This document shows positions 17,080-24,997 of a stretch of DNA of 64,000 nucleotides, piece by piece (position 1 is the first letter of the stretch; each line of letters starts with the position of its first letter). Made by a program: the position numbers and the translations under genes. Location: positions 62,001 to 126,000 of the forward strand of contig JBGAOY010000013.1 in the NCBI GenBank assembly GCA_044221555.1, written 5' to 3'. Below the pieces are notes generated by a model. It saw nothing but the letters and a program-made list of their open reading frames with translations, was not told the origin of the DNA and made no database searches. This stretch comes from JAEUJM01 sp044221555. GTDB lineage: Bacteria > Actinomycetota > Acidimicrobiia > Acidimicrobiales > DATDAH01.

Positions 17080-17868
17080 TCAGCTCTTGACCGCCTCGCG
17101 GCCGGACACCTCGGCCGCGAGGAGGCGGTACTTGCGGGAACCCTTCGACGACGGGTCGAACGACGTGATGGGCAACCCGTAGGACGGGGCCTCGGACAGT
17201 CGGACCGTGCGGGGGATCATCACCTTGGCCACCTTGTCCCCGAAATGGCTGCGCACCTCCTTGGCCACGTCGGCGGCCAGCGTGGTGCGGCTGTCGTACA
17301 TGACCAGCACGATCGTGCTCACCTCGAGCTTCGGGTTGAGGTTGCGCTGCACGAGCTCCACGTTGCGCAGGAGCTGGCCCAGGCCCTCGAGGGCGTAGTA
17401 CTCGCACTGGATCGGGACCAGCACCTCGGACGCCGCCGCCAGCCCGTTCACCGTGAGCAGGCCGAGCGACGGGGGGCAGTCGATCAGCACGTAGTCGTAG
17501 TCGTCGAGCACCTGGCCGATGGCGTTGGCCAGGCGCTGCTCGCGGCTCATCACCGACACCAGTTCGATCTCGGCGCCGGCCAGGTCGAGGCTGGCGGGCG
17601 CGACGAACAGGTTGGCGTTGCCGGTGGCCTCGACGCAGTCCTCCATGCGGGCGTCGGCCAGGAGGACGTCGTACATCGAGACCTCGAGGTCCCGGATGTT
17701 GATGCCGAGGCCGGTGCTGGCGTTGCCCTGGGGGTCGAGGTCGACCACGAGGGTGCGGAAGCCGAGCTCGGCCAGGCAGGCACCCAGGTTGACGGCCGTG
17801 GTGGTCTTGCCCACCCCGCCCTTCTGGTTGGCCACCGCGATGATGCGGGGCAGGGGTCGGGGATCCAT
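17080..17868 (-). CDS. parA: Chromosome partitioning ATPase ParA (Soj)
   Basis: 262-residue deviant Walker ATPase. The P-loop IIAVANQKGGVGKTTTAVNLG holds the signature lysine of the KGGVGKT motif, followed by LVVDLDPQGNASTGLG and IDCPPSLG. It binds DNA non-specifically and moves ParB-parS complexes. ATG at 17868 is chosen because the P-loop then begins about 10 residues in, as in the family; a longer in-frame reading would translate through the parS sites and adds unconserved sequence. Confidence 0.96.
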   Translation of the reverse strand: MDPRPLPRIIAVANQKGGVGKTTTAVNLGACLAELGFRTLVVDLDPQGNASTGLGINIRDLEVSMYDVLLADARMEDCVEATGNANLFVAPASLDLAGAEIELVSVMSREQRLANAIGQVLDDYDYVLIDCPPSLGLLTVNGLAAASEVLVPIQCEYYALEGLGQLLRNVELVQRNLNPKLEVSTIVLVMYDSRTTLAADVAKEVRSHFGDKVAKVMIPRTVRLSEAPSYGLPITSFDPSSKGSRKYRLLAAEVSGREAVKS

Positions 17869-18000
17869 AGCGGGCCCATCCTGCTGGCTGGCCGACGCCG
17901 GGTCAAGGACCCTCCGCCCGCCGAGCTCCAGGACGGCGAACGGCCGGGTGGCGAGGCTGAAGAAGGCCCGCAGGAGCAAGGGTGGCGCCATGGCGTCCAG

Positions 18001-18016
18001 TGTTCCACGTGAAACA
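18001..18016. other. parS site 1
   Basis: TGTTCCACGTGAAACA matches the bacterial parS consensus (TGTTNCACGTGAAACA). It is the nearest of three copies to parA, 133 bases upstream of its start. Confidence 0.93.
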
Positions 18017-18060
18017 CCACGACGCGAATCGACGGGACGGGCGGGACGGGTCGTCCCGGA

Positions 18061-18076
18061 TGTTCCACGTGAAACA
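18061..18076. other. parS site 2
   Basis: Identical 16-bp copy TGTTCCACGTGAAACA, 60 bases from site 1 (start to start). Confidence 0.93.
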
Positions 18077-18100
18077 GGGTGTCCCCGGCAGCTCCGGCCG

Positions 18101-18116
18101 TGTTCCACGTGAAACA
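18101..18116. other. parS site 3
   Basis: Third identical 16-bp copy, 40 bases from site 2 and 30 bases beyond the end of rsmG. The three sites are within 116 bp, about 4 kb from dnaA. Confidence 0.93.
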
Positions 18117-18146
18117 CCGGCCAGCGCAGGCCGGGCGGCTGCGGGA

Positions 18147-18752
18147 CTACCAGAGGGGGCGGCGCTTGGCTCGCCCGCTCGCGCGCGGGTAGCCGGGGGG
18201 GCAGGCACCGTCACGACGGAGGACCTGCAGGCGGGGCGGCCCCTCCAGCGTCCGGGCCGGGACGAGCCCCAGTTGGCGCAACGGGCCCCGGGGCCACCGG
18301 TTGGCCCGGGCATCCGGCGGCTCACTGACCACCAGCAGCCCGTCCGGGGCCAGCAGCGCCGCGGCGCACTCCGCGGTCACCGGCGGGGGACCGAACGAGC
18401 GGGCGGTCACCAGCGCGCACCGCTCGCGCCGCTCCGGGTCACGACCCACGTCCTCGGCTCGACGGTGGAGGACCTCGATACGCCCGGTGGCGCCCATCGC
18501 CGCCACCGCCTCGTGGAGGAAGGCCGCCCGCCGCTCCCGGCTCTCCACCAGCCACCAGCGGCTCTGCGGCCAGGCCTCGACGAGCACCAGGGCCGGCACG
18601 CCGCCGCCGCTGCCCAGATCGGCGGCCTGCTCGGGCGCTACCGGCACCGCACGCGCAAAGGCCCGGGCGTGATCGACGTGGGGGTCGATCGGGCCCGGGC
18701 CCAGGAAGCCGAGCCGGTGGGCCCGTTCCAGGACGTCCTGGAGGGCGCTCAC
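18147..18752 (-). CDS. rsmG: 16S rRNA (guanine-N7) methyltransferase RsmG (GidB)
   Basis: 201-residue SAM-dependent methyltransferase that modifies G527 of 16S rRNA (E. coli numbering). The SAM-binding motif is AADLGSGGGVPALVL (about 42-56), followed by the acidic LVESRERRAAFL motif and the late LGLVPARTLEGPPRLQVLRRDG region. GTG at 18752 starts 13 bases after the jag stop. Loss of this enzyme gives low-level streptomycin resistance in other bacteria. Confidence 0.93.
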   Translation of the reverse strand: MSALQDVLERAHRLGFLGPGPIDPHVDHARAFARAVPVAPEQAADLGSGGGVPALVLVEAWPQSRWWLVESRERRAAFLHEAVAAMGATGRIEVLHRRAEDVGRDPERRERCALVTARSFGPPPVTAECAAALLAPDGLLVVSEPPDARANRWPRGPLRQLGLVPARTLEGPPRLQVLRRDGACPPGYPRASGRAKRRPLW

Positions 18753-18765
18753 CGGTTGCGCCCGC

Positions 18766-19791
18766 TCAGTCGGCGGGGACGATGACCACGCGGCGGCGAG
18801 GCTCCTCGCCCTCCGACGTGGTGGCGATGCCGTCCATCTCGTTCACGGTGTCGTGCACGATCTTGCGGTCCGCGGCGCCCATGGGCTCGAGGGAGCGGGC
18901 GACGCCACTCTCCTGCACCTCGGCCGCCAGCTGGCGGGTGAACCGGACCAGGGCCTCCTTGCGGCGCTGGCGGTAGCCGCCGACGTCGATGCGGACCCGG
19001 CCGTGGTGGGTACCCGTGGCCTGGCGCTGCACGACCGTGCGGGACAGCTCCTGGATGGCCCAGAGCGTGCGGCCCTTGGGGCCGATCAGCAGGCCCAGGT
19101 CGGCGCCCACCAGGTCGAGCTCGATGGTGTCGTCGTCGATCTGTTCGTGGCGGATCTCGGCGTCGACCCCGAACGCGTCCACCAGGCCCTCGAGGAACCC
19201 TTCCACGATCTCGGCCTGCTCTTGTACGGTCACGTCGTCGTCGGTCATCGGCTGCTCCTTGGTTGTGGTCGCGTCGCCTGCTCGCTGCGTAGCGGCGGGC
19301 GGCGCGTGCTGCTCGGTCTGTTCCTGACGGGCCGGTGCGCTGGTGCGGCCACGGCCGCCACGGCTGCCCCTGCTGCGGCCACCCTTGTCCGCGGTGGCGT
19401 CCTTGCCGCCGGTCTCGCCGCCGCCGGCGACGGGCGCCGGCTCGCCACGATCGTCCGACGCGGCCGCAGGCGTGGCTGCGACCGCAGGCTGCTCCGCACG
19501 AGACTCGTTGCCACGACCGCTCTTGCCACGGCCGCCGCGGTTGCGCCCGCCGCCGGACTTGGCGTCTCCCGAGGAACGGCGACGGCGGTTGCCCCGCTCG
19601 GCCTTGGCCCGCGGCTGGCGGGGACGCACCCGGGCACGAACCCGGGCCTCGCCGCGCGTGCGCCCGAACAGGCCGCTGCGGGGCTCCTCGAGCAGCTCGA
19701 ACTCCGCCTCCTGCTCGTCGACGCCGAGCTGGTCCAGCGCCGCGTCCTTGGCATCATCCACCGTACGACCGGTGGTCTCGACCCATTCCAC
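18766..19791 (-). CDS. jag: Jag/KhpB-type RNA-binding protein (Jag_N, KH, R3H) with long basic linker
   Basis: 341 residues. The N-terminal Jag_N domain (VEWVETTGRTVDDAKDAALDQLGVDEQEAEFELLEEPRSGLFG, 1-50) and a long Arg/Gly/Ala-rich, probably disordered linker (about 55-185) are followed by a KH domain with LLIGPKGRTLWAIQELSR (GxxG motif). The R3H domain is VARSLEPMGAADRKIVHDTVNEM. GTG at 19791 is used because it begins exactly at the Jag_N domain. It lies downstream of yidC, as in most bacteria, and KhpB homologues bind mRNA and affect cell division. Confidence 0.92.
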   Translation of the reverse strand: MEWVETTGRTVDDAKDAALDQLGVDEQEAEFELLEEPRSGLFGRTRGEARVRARVRPRQPRAKAERGNRRRRSSGDAKSGGGRNRGGRGKSGRGNESRAEQPAVAATPAAASDDRGEPAPVAGGGETGGKDATADKGGRSRGSRGGRGRTSAPARQEQTEQHAPPAATQRAGDATTTKEQPMTDDDVTVQEQAEIVEGFLEGLVDAFGVDAEIRHEQIDDDTIELDLVGADLGLLIGPKGRTLWAIQELSRTVVQRQATGTHHGRVRIDVGGYRQRRKEALVRFTRQLAAEVQESGVARSLEPMGAADRKIVHDTVNEMDGIATTSEGEEPRRRVVIVPAD

Positions 19792-19798
19792 TGTTCGG

Positions 19799-20899
19799 CT
19801 ACCTCTTCTTCTTCTTGCGGGGCTTCGGTTGGGGGAGCGAGGCCGCGCCTGCTCGCCCCTTGGCCGCCGCGGGGGGGCGGCCGTTGGTCCGGCTGTTGCC
19901 TCGACCATTGGTCGAGCCACTGCCGGCCTTGGGGGTGGGCTTGGCCCCACGAGAACCCTGGCCCTTGGTGGTCTTCGTCGTCTTGGCCGCCTTGGCCTTC
20001 GCCTGCTTGGCGTCCTCCCGGGCGGACCGCGCGTTGTCGGCCTGGCTCACCAGGAGCCCGCGGATGCCCTTGGGCCGGTCGTCGTCGTCCGGCGGGCTCT
20101 CCCGGGCGGTGACCTCGATCGGGTTGCCGTCCTCGTCCTTGCCGTAGATGTGGCGACCGATGAACCACTGCTGGCCCACCCGCCAGAAGTTCGACACCAC
20201 GAAGTAGAGCACCAACGCGCCCTGCAGGGTGAACGAGATGAAGGCCATGAACGCCGGCATGATCTTCAACAGCATCTGCTGTTGCTGGTTCACGTCGGAG
20301 GCGGGGTTGCGGCCCGACACCTGCTTCTGCTGGACATAGCTCGACACCAGCACCAGCAGGATCATGAACAGGTAGGGGAGCGCGACCACGAAGCTGTCGC
20401 TCAGGGCCTTGGCCGCGCTGCGGGACAGGTCGATGCCCAACCACAGCATCTGGTCGGTGCTGCGCAGCGCGGTGTCGAGGGCCATGCCGTCCTGCAGGTG
20501 CTTGGGGTTGAAGCACTCGGTGGCCCCGTTGAGGCACCCCTCGCTGGTGGTGCTGCCGACGAGACCGTGCAGCGTGCGGAACAAGATGATGAACACCGGC
20601 ATCTGGGCCAGCAGGGGCAGGCAGCCGCCCAGGGGGTTGATGGAGTTCTCCTTGTAGAACTTCATCAACTCCTCGTTGAGCTTCTGGCGGTCGTCCTTGT
20701 ACTCCTTCTGCAGCCGCTTCATCTCCGGCTGCAGGCGCTGCATGCGCATCATCGAGCGGGTGCCCTTGAGGGTGAGCGGAGTGAGAATGATCATCACACT
20801 CAGCGTGAGCAGGATGATGGCGCCGCCGTAGGACTCGCCGGTGATCTCGAAGAAGAAGTTGAGGACCTGGGCGAAAGCGTCGAAGAACGCGTTGAACAT
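19799..20899 (-). CDS. yidC: Membrane protein insertase YidC (Oxa1 family)
   Basis: 366 residues. Helices and the YidC core are clear: GGAIILLTLSVMIILTPLTLKGTRSM contains the conserved hydrophilic-groove arginine. NPLGGCLPLLAQMPVFIILF, the C-terminal LLKIMPAFMAFISF and VLYFVVSNFWRVGQQWFI complete it. The cytoplasmic C-terminal tail (about 290-366) is very rich in Lys/Arg/Gly, as in actinobacterial YidC proteins that bind ribosomes. ATG at 20899 directly abuts the yidD stop. Confidence 0.95.
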   Translation of the reverse strand: MFNAFFDAFAQVLNFFFEITGESYGGAIILLTLSVMIILTPLTLKGTRSMMRMQRLQPEMKRLQKEYKDDRQKLNEELMKFYKENSINPLGGCLPLLAQMPVFIILFRTLHGLVGSTTSEGCLNGATECFNPKHLQDGMALDTALRSTDQMLWLGIDLSRSAAKALSDSFVVALPYLFMILLVLVSSYVQQKQVSGRNPASDVNQQQQMLLKIMPAFMAFISFTLQGALVLYFVVSNFWRVGQQWFIGRHIYGKDEDGNPIEVTARESPPDDDDRPKGIRGLLVSQADNARSAREDAKQAKAKAAKTTKTTKGQGSRGAKPTPKAGSGSTNGRGNSRTNGRPPAAAKGRAGAASLPQPKPRKKKKR

Positions 20900-21121
20900 C
20901 TAGATGGCCTTCCTGGGGGGAACGGGGTCGTAGCCGTGACTGCCCAGCGGGTGGCAGCGCAACAGGCGACGGGTGGCGAGCCAGCTGCCGCGGGCGGCGC
21001 CGTGCTCCTCGATCGCTTCGAGGGCATAGGTGGAGCAGGTCGGGACGAACCGGCAGGGCGAGGGTCGCCCCCCGGCGAGGCGCTGGTACCCCCGGATGCA
21101 CCCGGTCAAGAACCGCGACAT
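20900..21121 (-). CDS. yidD: Membrane protein insertion efficiency factor YidD
   Basis: 73-residue YidD with the family signature RGYQRLAGGRPSPCRFVPTCSTYALEAIEEHG and LLRCHPLGSHGYDPVP. ATG at 21121 overlaps the rnpA stop as TGATG, indicating translational coupling; a GTG one codon earlier (21124) is an alternative. It assists YidC-dependent insertion. Confidence 0.93.
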   Translation of the reverse strand: MSRFLTGCIRGYQRLAGGRPSPCRFVPTCSTYALEAIEEHGAARGSWLATRRLLRCHPLGSHGYDPVPPRKAI

Positions 21122-21468
21122 CACGGACGGGGCCGGCGGGAGAGCGCGTCGAGGGCGTCGTCGACCGCGTCGGCCAGCTCCGCGTAGGTCATCGACGCCG
21201 TCGCGGGCCGGACCGACACGAGGTACGCGCCCGGACCGGGCGGGAGGTCACCCGTGAGCCGGGCGCGGTCGGCCACGATGGCCCGCAGCCGGCGCTTCAC
21301 ACGGTTGCGGACCACGGCCGGGCCCACCCGTCGTCCGACCGAATACGCGACGCGCGGCGGGGTGGACGCATCGGGGAGATGGGTGATGGTCACCGGTCCC
21401 CCCCGACTCCGCCGACCCCGCCGTCCCAGTTCGACGAACGTGGACCGGTCACGAATGCGGTGGATCAG
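21121..21468 (-). CDS. rnpA: Ribonuclease P protein component
   Basis: Protein subunit of RNase P. The RNR motif region is GRRVGPAVVRNRVKRRLRAI. The upstream in-frame sequence LIHRIRDRSTFVELGRRGRRSRGGPVTI supplies the conserved N-terminal strand (normally ...R-x-x-x-F-x-x-L-x-x-x-G-R-R), so the gene must start near CTG 21468, not at the GTG 21393, which would delete about 25 conserved residues. No ATG/GTG lies between, so an unusual CTG start is proposed, 8 bases after the rpmH stop. Length 115 residues is normal for the family. Confidence 0.82.
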   Translation of the reverse strand: MIHRIRDRSTFVELGRRGRRSRGGPVTITHLPDASTPPRVAYSVGRRVGPAVVRNRVKRRLRAIVADRARLTGDLPPGPGAYLVSVRPATASMTYAELADAVDDALDALSRRPRP

Positions 21469-21475
21469 CGCGGTC

Positions 21476-21610
21476 TCAGGCCGACAAGCGGGCGCGGCCC
21501 TTGCGCCGGCGGGCCGAGATGATGCGACGACCGGCCTTGGTGGACATGCGATGCCGGAAGCCGTGGCGCTTGGCCCGCTTCCGGACGTTCGGTTGGTAGG
21601 TCCGCTTCAC
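21476..21610 (-). CDS. rpmH: 50S ribosomal protein L34
   Basis: 44-residue L34. Its N-terminus, KRTYQPNVRKRAKRHGFRHR, is the canonical signature, and it ends in KGRARLSA. GTG start at 21610 has a good ribosome-binding site AAGAAGG five bases upstream. It is the first gene of the leftward rpmH-rnpA-yidD-yidC-jag-rsmG operon next to dnaA. Confidence 0.96.
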   Translation of the reverse strand: MKRTYQPNVRKRAKRHGFRHRMSTKAGRRIISARRRKGRARLSA

Positions 21611-21762
21611 TGGGTACCTTCTTTTGAGCGGTCAGGCCGGAGGCCTGACGAGGGGAGGACGGTGGCAACGAAACGGGGCCGTGGCGTCGCAGCGCGCCGA
21701 CCGACCGCGCCGACCTGGGGCCCGGAGGGCCCAGGCGACGACAGGCGGCACACGTTTTCCCC

Positions 21763-21792
21763 ACGGTAGAGGCCTGTGGCGCCAATCGGCAA
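21763..21792 (-). promoter_or_regulatory. Candidate promoter for rpmH operon
   Basis: On the minus strand TTGCCG (-35 like, at 21792-21787) is followed after 18 bases by TACCGT (-10, 21768-21763). This would give a leader of about 150 bases containing a TCAGGCC/GGCCTGA hairpin near 21630. Confidence 0.4.
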
Positions 21793-22047
21793 GCCACCGC
21801 CGACCCGCCCACGGCCCCAGCGGGCCCCTCGCGCCGTCCCCACCACGATCTCGACGCCGAAAACATGCCCTGACCTGGGAAGACATTGCCGCCGACAGGA
21901 CCGTTCGCAGAGCCGATCCACCGGTGCTAGGTTGCCGAGACGCCGAAGTCGCCGAACGCCCGGGGTGCTCAGCGCCCCTGAATTCCGCAGTGCCATTACT
22001 CCGGTGTCGATCCGGATCCCCGTCAACTCGGGGCTAGTCCACCGTGG

Positions 22048-22079
22048 TTTTCCACAGCTGTGGAATTCATTGTGGACGT
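22048..22079. promoter_or_regulatory. DnaA-box-like palindrome upstream of dnaA
   Basis: TTTTCCACA (22048-22056) is one mismatch from the DnaA box TTATCCACA and forms one arm of the 16-bp perfect palindrome TTCCACAGCTGTGGAA (22050-22065). A third TGTGGACGT follows at 22071-22079. The cluster lies about 45 bases before the dnaA start and could mediate DnaA autoregulation. Confidence 0.55.
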
Positions 22080-22122
22080 CGAGTTAGGACGCCTGACCGC
22101 GTCCTGTGAGAGGTCAAACAGC

Positions 22123-23616
22123 GTGGGAGCAGTCGCAGACGGTGGTCAGGACGACACGACTGGGCGGTCGGCCTGGGATCGCTGCGCCGACATGTTGCGA
22201 CCGCAGGTGTCCGGTGCGGTGTGGGCGATGGCCTTCCAGGACGCCCGGCAGGTGGAGCTCACCGACGAGTGCCTCGTGCTCTGCGTGCCCAGCACGCTGG
22301 CCAAGGAGCGCATCGAGGCCCGGTACCTGTCGCTGGTCCACGACGCCCTCGCCGACGCCGGGCTGCCGGCGTTCGACGTCGAGATCCGCGTGGACGAGTC
22401 CACGGCCACCGTGGTCGACCTGCCCGCCGACCTCGGCACCGGCGCGGCGTTCGGGCTGGGGCTCGATCGAGCCGCCGGCGACCTGTTGGGCGACGCCACA
22501 CCGTTGCCCGACACCCTCGGTGACGGCGAACGCGCCCTGCTGGCCGACGACCTCGCCCCCACCGACCTGCGCACGAACCGCCTCCAGCGCGACCGGGTGA
22601 ACCCCCGCTACACCTTCGACGCGTTCGTCACCGGATCGTCGAACCGCTTCTCGCACGCCGCCGCGTTCAAGGTCGCCGAGACGCCGGGCCTGTCGTACAA
22701 CCCCCTCTTCATCTACGGCGAGAGCGGTCTGGGCAAGACCCACCTCCTGCACGCCATCGCCAACTACGTGCGCACCCACTACCCGAGCTACCGGGTGCGC
22801 TACGTCTCCACCGAGACCTTCCTCAACCAGTTCGTGTACTCGATCCGCTCCGGCACCGCCGACGAGTTCAAGCGCCGCTACCGTGAGATCGAGGTGCTCC
22901 TCGTCGACGACATCCAGTTCATGGAGGGCAAGGAGCAGCTCCAGGAGGAGTTCTTCCACACCTTCAACCAGCTCCACGAGAGCGGCAACCAGATCGTCCT
23001 GTCCTCCGACCGGCCCCCCGACGCCATCTCCACCCTCGAGGTGCGCCTGCGCAGCCGGTTCAAGATGGGGCTGATCACCGACATCCAGCCGCCCGAGCTC
23101 GAGACCCGCCTCGCCATCCTCGGCAAGAAGGCCGAGCAGGAGAGCGTGCACATCCCGGACGACGTGCTCGAGTTCATCGCCACCAACATCACCGCGAACA
23201 TCCGCGAGCTCGAGGGCGCGCTCAACCGGGTGGCCGCCTTCTCCACCCTCAACGACGAGCCCCTGTCGGCGGCCCTGGCCCAACGGGTGCTCGCGCCGAT
23301 CCTCGGCGACCGCGAGCAGCGGGCCATCACCCCTGCGGCCATCCTCGAGGCCACCTCCAAGATGTTCGACTTCAGCATCGAGGACATCGAGGGCCAGAGT
23401 CGGCGCCGGCCCCTCGTCACCGCCCGACAGATCGGCATGTACGCCTGTCGGGAGCTCACCGACCTCAGCTACCCCGCCATCGCCGAGGTGTTCGGTGGCC
23501 GCGACCACACCACGGTCATCCACGCGGTCCGCAAGATCGAGACGCTCATGAAGGAGCGTCGCCAGATCTACGACCAGGTCACCGAGCTAATCGAGACCAT
23601 CAAGGCGGGGGAGTGA
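22123..23616 (+). CDS. dnaA: Chromosomal replication initiator DnaA
   Basis: 497-residue AAA+ initiator. Domain I (SAWDRCADMLRPQVSGAVWAMAF) and a variable domain II precede the AAA+ core. The core has Walker A GESGLGKTHLLHA, Walker B VLLVDDIQF, and the sensor regions LSSDRPP and EVRLRSRF. The DNA-binding domain IV carries CRELTDLSYPAIAEVFGGRDHTTVIHA. GTG at 22123 is preferred because GAGAGG lies nine bases upstream; an in-frame GTG at 22060 would start inside the DnaA-box palindrome. Confidence 0.96.
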   Translation: MGAVADGGQDDTTGRSAWDRCADMLRPQVSGAVWAMAFQDARQVELTDECLVLCVPSTLAKERIEARYLSLVHDALADAGLPAFDVEIRVDESTATVVDLPADLGTGAAFGLGLDRAAGDLLGDATPLPDTLGDGERALLADDLAPTDLRTNRLQRDRVNPRYTFDAFVTGSSNRFSHAAAFKVAETPGLSYNPLFIYGESGLGKTHLLHAIANYVRTHYPSYRVRYVSTETFLNQFVYSIRSGTADEFKRRYREIEVLLVDDIQFMEGKEQLQEEFFHTFNQLHESGNQIVLSSDRPPDAISTLEVRLRSRFKMGLITDIQPPELETRLAILGKKAEQESVHIPDDVLEFIATNITANIRELEGALNRVAAFSTLNDEPLSAALAQRVLAPILGDREQRAITPAAILEATSKMFDFSIEDIEGQSRRRPLVTARQIGMYACRELTDLSYPAIAEVFGGRDHTTVIHAVRKIETLMKERRQIYDQVTELIETIKAGE

Positions 23617-23617
23617 T

Positions 23618-23636
23618 CGCTCCGCCCTGCGGAGCG
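23618..23636 (+). terminator. Hairpin directly after dnaA
   Basis: CGCTCCGC / GCGGAGCG with a CCT loop, beginning two bases after the dnaA stop. No T-run. Confidence 0.6.
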
Positions 23637-23886
23637 GCCCCCGTCCACCAACACCCCCTGTGGGCATCCCGGGGATCATCGGTGGACGCACGACGGGTTT
23701 CCCACACCCCGTCCACGCCCCGGCACGGCACCCACACGGCCGTCACCATCCCTGGGGACAGGCCGCGCGGCCCGATACCGTCGCTGACCTGCGGGAACGC
23801 GCGGTGATCCACAATCCACACCCCTTATTACTGTCACCGCGAGATATCTCAATTCTGCCGGTGCCGTTCCGATGGGAGGACCAACT
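23637..23886. other. Candidate oriC (dnaA-dnaN intergenic region)
   Basis: This is the usual actinobacterial oriC position. It contains two adjacent DnaA-box-like sequences TGATCCACA (23805-23813) and CAATCCACA (23812-23820), each one or two mismatches from consensus. They are followed at once by the most AT-rich stretch nearby, including TTATTA and GAGATATCTC (23825-23855), a plausible unwinding element. Further GTCCAC/GTGGAC/CCCACA motifs lie between 23641 and 23720. At about 250 bp it is short for an actinobacterial origin. Confidence 0.6.
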
Positions 23887-24981
23887 GTGAAGTTTCGTTG
23901 TGAGCGTGACGTCCTCACCGAGGCCGTCACGACCGCGGGCCGTGCCGCCGCGAGTCGTGGGGGAGCTCTGCCCGTGCTGTCCGGTGTGCGTGTCGCCCTG
24001 GCCGGCGATCGCCTGACGCTGACCGGCAGCGACCTCGACCTGACCATCTCGGTGTCCATCACGGTCAACGGCGAAGCCGACGGCGTGGCCGTGGTGCCCG
24101 CCAAGCTGGCCTCCGACATCATCCGCTCCCTCGAGCCGGGCGCAGTCAGCTTCGACGTGGTCGACGAGGAGGCGCGCATCACCTCGGGTCGATCCGACTT
24201 CTCACTGCGCCTCATCCCGGCCGACGAGTTCCCCCACCTGGCCGAGCCGGCCGGCGATGCCGTCACCCTGGCCGCGGCCGACTTCGCCGCCGCGTTGCAC
24301 CAGGTGGTGCCGGCGGCCTCGGCCGACGACTCGCGGCCGATCCTCACCGGCGTGCTGCTGGCCGCGGAGGAGGCAGGACTGCGGTTGGTGGCCACCGACT
24401 CCTACCGCCTTGCGGTGCGCGACCTCCCCGGCACCACGGTGCTGGCCGAGGGCCAGAGCGTGCTGGTGCCGTCGCGGGCGCTGGGGGAGCTGGGTCGCCT
24501 GCTGGGCGACGCCGGCGAGGTCACCCTCCGCCTGGGCGAGCGCGACGCGTCGTTCGAGATCGGCGACGTCCGCCTGAGCACGCGGCTCATCGAGGGCGAG
24601 TTCCCCAACTACCGGGGCCTCATCCCGTCGAGCCAGCCGAACCAGCTGACCGTCGGCCGCGAGCTGCTGCTCGACGCGGTGCGGCGGGTGCGGCTGATGG
24701 CCCGCGAGTCGACCCCGGTGCGTCTGGTGATGAAGCCCGACGGGCTCGAGCTGTTGGCGGTCACCCAGGACGTGGGCCAGGCCCACGAGGAGCTCGACGC
24801 CACCTTCGACGGCACCGAGTTGACGGTCGCGTTCAACCCGGAGTTCCTCATCCAGGGTGCCGAGGTGACCCCCGGCGACGAGATCACGCTGGAGACCATC
24901 GACGCCCTGAAGCCGGCGCTGCTGCGCTCGCCCGACAGCCCCGAGTTCCTGTACCTGCTCATGCCCGTCCGGGTCTCCTGA
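23887..24981 (+). CDS. dnaN: DNA polymerase III beta sliding clamp
   Basis: 364-residue ring clamp that tethers DNA polymerase to DNA. It shows the typical VKFRCERDVLTEAVTTAGRAAASRGGALPVLSGV start, mid-protein DDSRPILTGVLL, SRLI-like RLIEGEFPNYRGLIP and the C-terminal EFLYLLMPVRV ending. GTG at 23887 is preceded by GGGAGG seven bases upstream; an in-frame ATG five codons earlier overlaps that ribosome-binding site. Confidence 0.97.
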   Translation: MKFRCERDVLTEAVTTAGRAAASRGGALPVLSGVRVALAGDRLTLTGSDLDLTISVSITVNGEADGVAVVPAKLASDIIRSLEPGAVSFDVVDEEARITSGRSDFSLRLIPADEFPHLAEPAGDAVTLAAADFAAALHQVVPAASADDSRPILTGVLLAAEEAGLRLVATDSYRLAVRDLPGTTVLAEGQSVLVPSRALGELGRLLGDAGEVTLRLGERDASFEIGDVRLSTRLIEGEFPNYRGLIPSSQPNQLTVGRELLLDAVRRVRLMARESTPVRLVMKPDGLELLAVTQDVGQAHEELDATFDGTELTVAFNPEFLIQGAEVTPGDEITLETIDALKPALLRSPDSPEFLYLLMPVRVS

Positions 24982-24997
24982 GCCGTCCGAGCCCTCC

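Larger units (their letters stand above)
21611..22122. other. rpmH-dnaA intergenic region (dnaA promoter, DnaA-box-like palindrome)
   Basis: 512 bases without a gene between the divergent rpmH and dnaA. It holds the leader hairpin of rpmH (TCAGGCC GGA GGCCTGA near 21630), the candidate rpmH promoter, and a TAGGTT (21928-21933) that could be the -10 of dnaA. A TTCCACAGCTGTGGAA palindrome and a nearby TGTGGACG sit just upstream of dnaA. No other structure was seen. Confidence 0.5.

Noticed and set aside
17869..18117. N-terminal extension of parA through the parS sites
   Set aside because: Open by chance; ParA normally begins about ten residues before its P-loop, and the extension would translate the three parS sites.
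22060..22122. Upstream GTG start for dnaA at 22060
   Set aside because: It lies inside the DnaA-box-like palindrome and lacks a ribosome-binding site; GTG 22123 has GAGAGG at proper distance.
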